From Helicostylum pulchrum (lineage: Eukaryota > Mucoromycota > Mucoromycetes > Mucorales > Mucoraceae): 64,000 bases of DNA. Below, in pieces: positions 37,489 through 46,700 of the stretch. Each line of letters begins with the position of its first letter. The first letter of the stretch is position 1. The stretch spans positions 186,001-250,000 of the forward strand of contig JAIXMO010000015.1 in the NCBI GenBank assembly GCA_025677825.1, in the 5' to 3' direction. The position numbers and the translations under genes were made by a program. Below the pieces are notes generated by a model. It did not search any database. It was not told the DNA's origin and saw only the letters and a list, made by a program, of their open reading frames with translations.

Positions 37489-38040
37489 ATGAAAAAGCCT
37501 CCACCCAAGAAGCTAAAAGGTCAAGAAAGTCAGACTACGAAGACAACGAAACCAAAGAAGAGAAAGCTTGTGAGAGGCAAAGAGCAAAGAGCCGGGGACA
37601 TTATCATTGAAGATCCTACTGTAGTGTACGTTGACATTGAGGAGAGTAGTACCAGCGAAAACAACAAGCCAATAGCAAAGGGTACAACAGCTGCTCATTT
37701 TATGAAATTCATGAATGAGCTTCTTGATATCATGGACACGGACGAAAGCCTTATTGGCAGTTATCTTGTAATGGATAACTGCATTATTTACAAGTCGCAT
37801 CCAATGATAAGAAATATTGAGAGTAGAGGTTACAGAGTAACGTATTTGCCCCCTTATTCACCAGAGCTAAACACGATTGAACAGTTTTGGGCTCTTGTAC
37901 AAGGAAAAATGAGGCGTCACAGGTTGAAAAATGAAGAAAATCTGTCGCAAAGAATTGTCGCCTCAGTGATCTTTATGGCTTTTGTAGGCACTCTAAACGT
38001 CAAATCATCGATTGCTATGATAAAACAAAATTCTAAGTAG
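37489..38040 (+). pseudogene. 5'-truncated IS630/Tc1-mariner (DDE) transposase
   Basis: The open frame encodes 183 aa of the C-terminal catalytic half of a DDE transposase. A basic stretch (MKKPPPKKLKGQ, KPKKRKLVRGK) precedes KGTTAAHFMKFMNELLDIMD, the second catalytic Asp in LVMDNCIIYKSHPM, and the Glu block YLPPYSPELNTIEQFW. Reading can be extended upstream through SHTIIGAIHCSRVIYVA to a stop, but the helix-turn-helix and first Asp are missing. Asn-Thr replaces the usual Asn-Pro in the PELNPIE motif. The last 64 codons are duplicated exactly in the left arm. It cannot encode an active transposase as it stands. Confidence 0.85.
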
Positions 38041-38263
38041 CTCCTTTATTTAATAAACATTCACTTGTACGTAAATGACAATCTGATAAAAAAACCGAAA
38101 AATTGAATTCTTCTAAAAGACAAAGTAAATTTTTCGAAAACGACAATCGTTTCATAACAAACCACCAATCATTTTTCAGCTAGCGCCACTTATTTTTTGA
38201 CATTTATTTTTCTGAAATCGCCATTTGTTTTTTCGAAACGGACAAAATTTACCAGCCGCACTG
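37825..38263 (+). repeat. Right inverted arm of the 6.1 kb block
   Basis: This is the inverted copy of 32153-32591, 439 bp with equal length and no indel. It spans the transposase 3' end and about 223 bp of terminal non-coding DNA. It ends 247 bp before the start codon of the ribonucleotide reductase homologue. Confidence 0.85.
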
Positions 38264-38318
38264 TATTTCGTGAGTTACAGTCGAAGAACTTCAACCCTTT
38301 TAAACAATGTAGTACATA

Positions 38319-38466
38319 ACGCGACAAATGTTTATATCTTTTAAACGCAGATGCGTCTATTAAATAAATCGCGTCTTGACAGGACGTTCGATTTCGCTTG
38401 TCGCGTTTTTTTTGCGCCATTACAAAAAAAAAAAAGAAAAGAAAAAGGACGTGATTAAGAACGCGA
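38319..38466. promoter_or_regulatory. Cluster of four ACGCGA (MCB-like) motifs
   Basis: ACGCGA occurs at 38319-38324 and 38461-38466 on the + strand, and as TCGCGT at 38369-38374 and 38401-38406. All lie within 200 bp upstream of the start at 38511. ACGCG cores bind MBF-type factors that drive G1/S transcription of ribonucleotide reductase in yeasts. The last copy overlaps CGCGAAA, the Swi4-type core. Use by this organism is inferred. Confidence 0.55.
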
Positions 38467-38510
38467 AATTTTTTCTTTTTTCTTCTTTATTATTTATAAT
38501 ACTAAAAAAA

Positions 38511-41076
38511 ATGTACGTTGTAAAGAGAGGTAACGTATTTCTGTCACAATTATACTCTAGTATGGTGTACTTAAACCATTTATAGACGGAACCCAAGAAA
38601 AGGTCTTCTTTGATAAGATTAGTTCTCGTATCAATATCTTATGTGAAGGTCTTGACGAAAATTACGTTGATCCTCCTAAAATCTCTCAAAAGGTAAAGGA
38701 ACCGATATATAAATGTTTTCGAATAGGATACACACTAATAATAATCGATATATAGGTTGTTTCAGGCATGTATCCTGGTATTACTACCTTTCAGTTAGAT
38801 GAGTTGGCTGCCGAGATCGCTGTTGACATGACTAGTATCCATCCCGATTACGCTATTTTAGCTGCTCGTATTACTATCTCCAATCTCCAAAAGCAAACTC
38901 ACGATAAATTCTCTGATGTTATACAAGAATTATACGACAATGTTCATCCCAAGACTGGAGCTCGTAATCCCTTAATTTCCAAGGACTTTTTAGATCTTGT
39001 TTTAAAGCATTCCGACGCCATTAATAAGACTATTAATTACCAACGTGATTTCGATTTCAATTACTTTGGTTTCAAGACTTTGGAACAAAACTTTTTATTA
39101 AAAATCAAGGACAGAATTGTTGAACGTCCTCAACATATGATGATGCGTGTTGCTCTTGCCATTCATGGTGAGGACTTGGAATCTGCTTTCAAGGCTTATG
39201 ACTATACCTCTCGTAAACTCTTTACTTATGCTGCTACTACCCTTTTAAACGCTGGTACCAACTGTGGTCAACTCTCTAGTTTCTTTGAAGTTCAGATGAA
39301 GGAAGACAGTATTGAAGGTATTTATGACACTGTTTCCACCTGTGCTCGTGTATCCAAGGCTTCTGGTTCTGTCGGTATGAGTTTCCAAAAGATTCGTGCT
39401 TCTGGTTCTTATATTGCAGGTACCAACGGTACCTCTAATGGTATTGTTCCTATGCTTCGTGTCTTTAACGATGCCGCTCGTTTCATTACCCCTGGTGCTA
39501 GAAAAGTAAAGGGAACTTATGCTGTTTATTTGGAACCTTGGCACGCTGATATCTTTGACTTCATTGATCTTTCAAAGAATTCTGGTGAAGAGAATCTCCG
39601 TGCTCGTCATCTTAACCTTGGTCTTTGGATCCCTGATATTTTCATGAAGCGTAAGTTTATATTTGTATATTTTAAGAGTTTATATTAGAGATTAATGTAT
39701 GTATAAATTTTTTTTTAAAAAAAATAGGTGTTGAGGGTAATGCTGATTGGTCTTTAATGTGCCCTAACGAATGTCCTGGACTTGATACCTCTTTCGGCGA
39801 GGAATTCGAGGCTCTTTATCTCAAGTATGAAAAGCTTGGTAAGTCTAGAAAGGTTGTTTCTGCTCAAAAGCTTTGGTTCGCTATTTTGGACGCACAAATC
39901 GAAAGTGGCATGCCTTACATGTGTTACAAGGATTCCATTAACAAGAAGAATAACCAAAAGAACTTGGGTGTTATTTCTGGCTCCAACATGCATGCTGATA
40001 TTATGCAATACTCTGATATTAACGAAGTTGGTTCTTGTAACATTGCTTCTGTTGCTCTTCCCAAGTGTGTTGATGAAAAGGCCCGTACCTTTGATTTCGC
40101 TATTCTTCATGATATTGTCAAGGTTGCTATCAAGAATTTGGATAAGATGATTGATGTCAACAACTATCTTATTGAGGAAGCCAAGACTAGTGCTCTTAAG
40201 CATAGACCTCTTGGTTTAGGTGTTCAAGGTTTAGCCGATGTTTTTTTGATGATGCACTATCCTTTCGACTCCCCTGAAGCTCGTGAATTAAACAAGGATA
40301 TTTTCGAATCCATTTATTTTGCCGCTCTTGAAGCATCCAACGAAATGGCTCAAAAGTCTGGCCCCTATCCTTCTTATGAGGGATCCCCTATTAGTCAGGG
40401 TATTTTACAACACGACATGTGGGATGTCCAAGGTTCTGCTCGTCTTGATTGGGATACCCTTCGTGCTAACATCAAGGCTCATGGTGTCCGTAACTCAGTT
40501 CTCCTTGCTCCCATGCCTACTACTACTACTAGTCAACTCCTTGGTAATAACGATGGCTTCGAACCTTATCAAACCATGATCTTTACTTACCGCTCTCAAG
40601 CTGGTGAGTGTCAAGCTGTTAACCCCCATTTACTCAAGAACTTGATTGAACGTGGTATGTGGAATCCTAAGGTTAAAGAGATGTTAACTCAATCTAACGG
40701 TAGTGTTCAAAAGCTTCCTTTAATCTCTGATGACCTCAAGAGTCTTTATAAGACAGTCTGGGATATTTCTCAACGTGTTATTATTGACATGGCTGCTGAT
40801 CGTGCTGCCTTTATTGATCAATCTCAATCACTTAACCTTTTCTCTGCTGAGCCTACCTATGGTCGTCTTTCTGCTATGCATTTCTATAGTTGGAACCGAG
40901 GCTTAAAGACTGGTATGCAATTCCTCAAGACTAGCCCTGTCGAAGCCATGAGATTAACTATGGGTGAAGAACCTAAGGAAGACATTGAAGCAGAAATTGA
41001 ACAAACTGCTGATGATTTAGCTGCTATTGCTTGTTCTCTTGAGAACCCTGAAGCATGTGTCAGCTGTAGTGGATAA
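38511..41076 (+). CDS. Ribonucleotide reductase large-subunit homologue lacking catalytic residues
   Basis: Four exons, 38511-38529 (19 nt), 38586-38692, 38756-39650 and 39728-41076, close in frame to 789 aa. Class I large subunits reduce ribonucleotides by a thiyl radical. The ATP cone is present (MYVVKRDGTQEKVFFDKIS), as are YFGFKTLEQNFLLK, RPQHMMMRVALAIHGEDLE, DSIEGIYDT, GSYIAGTNGTSNG, YLEPWHADIFDF, MCPNECPGL and the C-terminal CVSC pair. The key residues differ from the family: Cys218 is Phe (QLSSFFEV), the radical Cys429 is His and Glu431 is Asp (SNMHADIMQY; usually NLCTE), and the Tyr-Tyr relay is Gln738-Phe739 (TGMQFLK). Asn427 and Cys444 remain. The loop-2 GGN is replaced by PGARK. 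The numbering matches human RRM1 at 218-444. It looks like a maintained pseudoenzyme, with codon choice resembling highly expressed genes. The true RNR1 would lie elsewhere. Confidence 0.9.
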
Positions 41077-41292
41077 ATAATACACCACTTGCCTCCCCAA
41101 CTTATTGTATCATAAAAATCCACATTCATCCCCCACCCTTTTTTTCTCTTATATTTTCGTATTTTTTTGCATTAAAAAAAAAGTGGTACTATTAAAAAAA
41201 GTCATTCGTCCATTGTTACATGCTGAAAACAGCGGTATTGTCAATTTTTATTGAATAAATAAATAAATATAATTTCACAAGGAATGAGAAAT

Positions 41293-41546
41293 TTAATGGA
41301 GAGCAGGACAACTCTTGGCTTCTTCACAGTTGGTTTCGACGTTACCATGTTCATCAATCTTCATGGCATGACCAGTAGCTTTCTCGTGGATCTTGTTAGC
41401 TTCTTCAGCTAATCGGATACGTTCTTCTTCGGATTGGACCTTTTATACAGCAGCGTAAGTATACCAACTCTTACGTAACCAAAATATATAGTACTTACCT
41501 CGTGGGACTTTTCCAAGATGTCGTGAATAGGATGGGGTTCGCTCAT
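41293..41546 (-). CDS. Small conserved-looking protein, 64 aa
   Basis: Two exons, 41546-41499 and 41439-41293, joined by a standard 59 bp intron, encode 64 aa. The product starts MSEPHPIHDILEKSHE, continues with a charged helix (EEERIRLAEEANKIHEKATG) and ends NCEEAKSCPALH. Two Cys near the C-terminus are the only notable residues. It has no signal peptide or membrane segment. Good splice sites, C-ending codons like those of strongly expressed neighbours and tidy termini argue for a real gene. I do not recognise the family. It is convergent with the ribonucleotide reductase homologue, 216 bp between stops. Confidence 0.65.
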
Positions 41547-41919
41547 ATTGTAAGTATGTTTTTGTTTTTGTTTTGTTAAAATGTCAAAAGAAAAAGATAA
41601 TCTGATAAAAAACTGCTGGCTCAATTGTTCTCTTTTTATGCTGTTTTTTATATCTGATCCTGAAATTATCGGACGTTTTTTTTTTGTGGTTTGACCAACA
41701 TTCGATTTATTGGGCCTGTTTCCAATGGCGTGAGAAAACCTCTGTGATACACTATCCTTGGCATAATTTCACTCAAAAAAAATCTATCTGATTTGTTTTG
41801 TTTAAAAAAAAATTGCATTGAAAAAAAATATATATATAGTATAGTATGGTACAAGTGTGGAGGGGAGGTGGAGTGATGAAATAAAGTGAAAGCAAATATA
41901 TAAAAAAAGAAATGTAATG
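41547..41919. other. Intergenic, no gene seen
   Basis: This 373 bp interval contains the small gene's promoter and the serine dehydratase 3' end. A/T runs only; a short TATA-repeat lies near 41828. Confidence 0.5.
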
Positions 41920-42151
41920 TTATTGAGTATTTGCAGGTGTTAGTGGTTTAATCGATGAGGGGTCTTCTTCTTGTGTACTACTTTGAAATGTTTCTTCCAT
42001 AGGGGTATCTACAATGGCATTTTGTTCTTGCGATTGTAGATGTGATTGTAAATGCGATTGCAGCTGCTGCAATTGCTGCAATTGTTGTAGTGATTGAAGT
42101 TGAGGATGTAGTTGTGGTTGAGCTTGCTGTAGTTGTAATTGCTGCATTTGC

Positions 42152-42203
<52 letters not shown>

Positions 42204-43686
42204 GCAATTCTTGCTGTTGCTGCTCTTGTTGTTGCTGCTGTTGCTGTTGTTGTAATTGCTGCTGTTGTAATTTTTGTTGCTTGTTTGATTCCTTTATCTT
42301 TTGTTTATTGCTTTGATTTAATTTTGTCAAATTATCAGACGAGATCCCCAATGGCTCAGTGGAATCTATACTCTGGATATGGGTTAATTTGTCATCCATC
42401 TTTAAAAATACTTCTCCGCCGCTCTTAACAATAACAGGTGGTCGGTAATATTTCTTTCTGTACTCGTCAAGCTGTGTAAGGCTAATATCGGACCCACCTG
42501 TCACCAACACAATAACTTCGCAGTCTTGTCCCAAAGATGGTAAAATATCACGAATTAATTGTGTGTAGCACAAAGATAACGCTGCACCTGATGCTGCTTC
42601 TACGATCATCTTTGCATCCTCTATTTTTTCTTTACGTTAATATGACGTGCCAAATGGCTCATTCAAGTATATTTTTTTTTTTGGGTTTTACCTGCAAAAA
42701 GTCTCACCGCATCGGCTGCCATTGCATCACTCACAGCGAAGGGAACGACGGGATGAACTAAACTAAGTTCTAGTGACTTTGAACTGACGGTGCTAGATGC
42801 TAATCCTGACGCTATTGTTGATATATTTGGTAGGGTCACTAACTTGCCAGCAACAACAGAGGCTTGAAACGCATTACTACCATGTGTCTCTACAGCAATT
42901 ACAGGTACGTTTTTCCATCCGATACTCTGTAAACCTGTAATCACACCGTTTAATAACCCTCCTCCACCTACCGGGCATATAATTGCTGCTGGGGGAGTAT
43001 CTTGAAGTTGAGTCTTTAATTCATGAACAATGCTAGCATGTCCTTGCCAAATATCTGCATGATCCGATGATGGGACATATACACTAAAGAACTCCGTGTT
43101 AACTATTTACATTACATATTTTTCCTTTCCCCCACTAGATTTACTTTACCCGTTTCTTTTTACTAACTTTCTTGCATGCTCATCCGCGGCAGCCCAATCC
43201 TCGCCATATAAAATTAGATGCGCTCCTTCCAATCTTACTGAATCGCAAATTGAACTGGGGGTATCTTTGGGCATAACAGTGATTGCACTTACATTTAACT
43301 GTCTAGCGCAGTATGCTACCGCTAACACAGTGTTGGTACCAGACCCACAGACAAGATGAATATCCCTTCCTCTGGATTCTACTGCTTTATAGCAAAAGTT
43401 ACCAATACCCCTTTTATATCACTTAGTCTATCGTAAAAAAAAATCATCACTGTCTCCTTATATCTTACCTCATTTTTACGGATCCTGATGGTTGTACATT
43501 TTCTATTTTAAAGTAAATGTTACTAAAAAAAAGAGATTTAGTAGTTGTTACTCCAATAGCTTGAAAGAAAAATCCTCCCACTTACCAGTCAAGTTTAATA
43601 CTAAGTTTCGGTGAGTGGATCAAAGGTGTTTGAACGTGTAACATTTGAGAAGGAGTTTGATGATCATCATCTGAAGATTCCTCCAT
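41920..43686 (-). CDS. L-serine/L-threonine dehydratase-like PLP enzyme with polyQ tail
   Basis: Five exons, 43686-43586, 43522-43469, 43410-43150, 43083-42692 and 42620-41920, encode 502 aa. The fold-type II PLP enzyme deaminates Ser or Thr to pyruvate or 2-oxobutyrate. Visible are the PLP lysine in ENVQPSGSVKMR, the substrate loop VCGSGTNTVLAVAYCARQL, the phosphate-binding glycines in CPVGGGGLLNGVITG and the ring-nitrogen site TGGSDISL. The first 370 residues match normal SDH length. The C-terminal ~135 residues are extra: a Lys/Gln-rich linker, two long Gln tracts, a QLQSHLQ repeat stretch and an acidic/Ser/Thr tail. This tail is unusual for a metabolic enzyme. The gene is divergent from FANCD2 with only 99 bp between the outer start codons. 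Confidence 0.88.
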
Positions 43687-43785
43687 TCTTTTTTTTTTAT
43701 TCAGAGAAACGCGCTTCAATAATTATAAAAAAAAAGGGTAATCTAGGTTTTTGGTTATCCGCACGTGTTTTGAGACGCGCATAGT
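43687..43785. promoter_or_regulatory. Short bidirectional promoter, ACGCG motifs
   Basis: Only 99 bp separate the start codons of the dehydratase and FANCD2 (165 bp if FANCD2 starts at 43852). ACGCGC lies at 43709-43714 and 43775-43780, and ACGCGG at 43809-43814. A CACGTG E-box is at about 43762. The ACGCG cores fit G1/S control of a DNA-repair gene; this is inference. Confidence 0.45.
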
Positions 43786-46700
43786 ATGGTCAGTCCAAAA
43801 AACATTTCACGCGGCGAGTCCGACTTATTTCCCTTTTCTTCTTTATCAATTATGTTGTTTCGACAGTTACTAAAAGAAGCAGGGTGTCAGCTTGAGTCTT
43901 CAACCGTCATATTTGGTAATAAAAAAAGTCTTGGGTATTAAACGAGTTTATATTGACATGGACTATAGAGGTCGAGTCTGTCTTGTTCCGTAGATCGCTT
44001 GCGAATAAACTGCGTAATCAAACGAATGAAATTGAGGAATTCAACCAAGATCTTCAAAACTACACGGAAGATCCAGCAGTTTTCCGAAAGTGTTTACTTC
44101 CTTCTACTGTAGCAGACCATGTACCGAAAACTAATCGGTAAACAAAACCTCTCCTTTCTTTTGTAAAGTTTTGTATTAACCTTTATTTCTTTCTAGAACT
44201 TCAAGCTCAGAGAGTTTATTCAAAACTCTTTTAGCTATCGATTCTATTCAACCCGAACTGATAACATATTTGCTAGAAAGACTTCCTGAGTTTTATGACG
44301 AATTAGAAAATGAGTAAGTATATCAAATGCTCGTGACAACATTTTTTTATATTTAATATTTCTTCTTGAACAGTAACTCTAGCTCTTGTACAGCAAGATT
44401 AATCTTACATCAGCTGCGTTGGTTGGATTATATCGCTCAACCAGAAGTATTAACAGAAAAATTAGTAGAGGTACGAGCCATGCTATCCATTTTTACTTAA
44501 TATACTAACTCCAGTAAAAAAAAAAAAAAAAAAAAAAAGATTATCCAAATTACGCCAGCCGTGATACAGCACGAACTTATTACTTCATTACCTGATATAG
44601 TGAATGATTCTGAGCACAAGGTACTTTTGGATTTTTATATCTAAAACATCAACGGACAAAGATCTAAGTGAAAATACATATACTAGCCAATTGTAGTTTA
44701 CTTGAAAGAATTAATGAACGAAAATCCAGAATTAACCGTCCCTATTTTGGATGCATTATCAAACCTGACGCTTCATTCCGAGAATTTAGAGGATGTAAGA
44801 GAGATGGTATTAGAAAGATTAGAATCGGCTGAACTTGATGATTTAGCTATCATTGTCAAGTTTTTACTCCAAACTGTAACACCAAGCACGATTGATATGG
44901 TAGTGTATGGCATCCGACAAAAATTAGATTTTAGAGCGTTGGGTAAAGTACAGAGCAATACACAAGTGCAACAGAAAAACAAGCAAGCGCCTGAGGCCTT
45001 GATTCTTGAGTCGATTAAGTTGGGTTTGCAGTTTCATAAATTCGTATGCGATTCGTGGTTGAAATCCATTGTAGCTTTAGAGGAGCAGGTATGCGTGTGT
45101 TTTTTTTTTAAAAAAAAGAGAATATTATAAATTGACAGCATTTTAGCGTGAACATAAAGTCATTGATTTATTGGTATTGATTGTTTTATATTCAATGACT
45201 TCCATGAAGAAAAAAGTAGAGGCGATTATTAAGAAGAAAATTGTACAAGGTTATATTACATCTGCTTTGGTTCAAGAGACTATAATGTGTCATGCCGATG
45301 GATTATTAGGGTAATTTATATGAAAATGACCGTTGAAAAAAAAATGATATATGCTAAATCACATTTATAGATATTGGGGAGTTTTATTATCATTATCTGA
45401 AAGTTTATTAAGATCTTGTCAACAAACGAACGCTATCTCTCCATGTGCGAGTACACTCTACGTTAGCTCGTTTAAATCTTCTGATGTATATTATAGACAA
45501 GAAATTATTGGAGCGCTTGTGACACATATTGGTAGTGGTGTCGAAGCAGAAATGAATGTGGCATTAAACGTATTATTACAGTTGGTTAAATTCGATGTAT
45601 CAAGTGTAGCTGTATATAGTGTATTTGTAAAAGGTATTTTAGATTACTTGGATAATTTGAATTTATATCAAATCCGCACCTTGTTTGATATTTTCAGTTT
45701 GCTCGCTTTGACGGTAAGATTATTAATTAATTTATTTATTTAAAAAAAACTTGTACTAAGTGATCTAATTAGACTGGTAACTCTGCTGGAGACGGATCGG
45801 CTAATTTATGGTCAGAAATTCAAATTGTCATTAGAAAACAACTTTCGAACCCTAGAGAAAAGTACAAGATTATTGGAATTATTGCCTGCTTATCTTCAGT
45901 TAAAGTGCTTGGATCTCGTGTATTGTGTAATGATCAAACTGGGGCTGGATCGAGTACTGTATCAACCAAAGCCTTGGCGAATAATGCATTAAGGCATCCC
46001 ATGTTGAGACAAGCGACCGGCTTATTAGAATTAGCATTACGATTCTCTCAAGAAAATCCTGTAAGTATATTCTTCCCATTTTTACAAAAACATATTTTAA
46101 TGACTTTTTTATGTATAGAATTGTATTGCTTTGATCTACGACGAGTTGGCTCATTTAATCAGCGAAGAAGATATAGACACAAGATTACAAACTTGGGTTA
46201 AGGATAATATGACCTCTGATTTTACTGAATATTATGTCGTAGCTGAAACGGATGCAGATGCATATATGGAAAGTGTAAGAGATAACCAATATATCAAATT
46301 AGAGCCCGAAAAAATGATGAACTTGGATGAAGATGATAGCGAAATCATTGTTAAAATGTACGAACTGTTTTATAATCCAGACATCAAAACCAAAAAGCAA
46401 GTTATTGTACCAATGTCTTCTATTTTCAACTTGATACAAAGTTGCGAAAAGAAATTAAATAATGGTAGTTTACAAGACGTTGATGCATTGTTTGGATGTG
46501 GTGTTTTATTATTCAAGTCAGATGATATTGAAGATATATCTCCAGAGGAAGTAGAGTACGCGTGTGATATGTTATTCTATACCATTAATTGGTAAGTTAA
46601 AAAAAATGTACTACTCGTAACATATTGACATATGCGAGCATAGGTTTAGGGAAATTCTAAACTCATTCATGTTTGCTGAAGAAGATGGGTTTAGAGAAAG

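Larger units (their letters stand above)
32153..38263. mobile_element. 6.1 kb Tc1/mariner-type composite block with 439 bp inverted ends
   Basis: The block begins CAGTGCGGCTGGTAAATTTT and ends with the exact complement, AAAATTTACCAGCCGCACTG. A TA lies on each side (32151-32152, 38264-38265), as expected for Tc1/mariner/IS630 target duplication. The outer 439 bp on both sides (32153-32591 and 37825-38263) are inverted copies that look identical by eye, and each includes the same 3' end of a DDE transposase gene. Between them lie unrelated pieces: a zinc-finger fragment typical of MULE transposases (32774-33247), low-content DNA, a small multi-exon gene (35604-36303) and a longer transposase fragment (37489-38040). 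No full transposase is present, so the block would need help to move. Alternatives are two head-out insertions homogenised by gene conversion, or one fold-back-type element carrying cargo. Confidence 0.75.

Noticed and set aside
39245..40203. Minus-strand frames of about 100-149 aa inside the RNR homologue
   Set aside because: Antisense shadows of a strongly codon-biased gene; no domain recognised.
38511..41076. Treating the RNR homologue as a plain pseudogene
   Set aside because: No stop or frameshift over 789 codons, all splice sites intact, C-terminal CxxC and ATP cone kept, and the changed residues are confined to catalytic positions.
42042..42428. + strand open frame rich in Val and Ala
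   Set aside because: It is the antisense of the CAA/CAG tract of the serine dehydratase tail, an artefact of the repeat.
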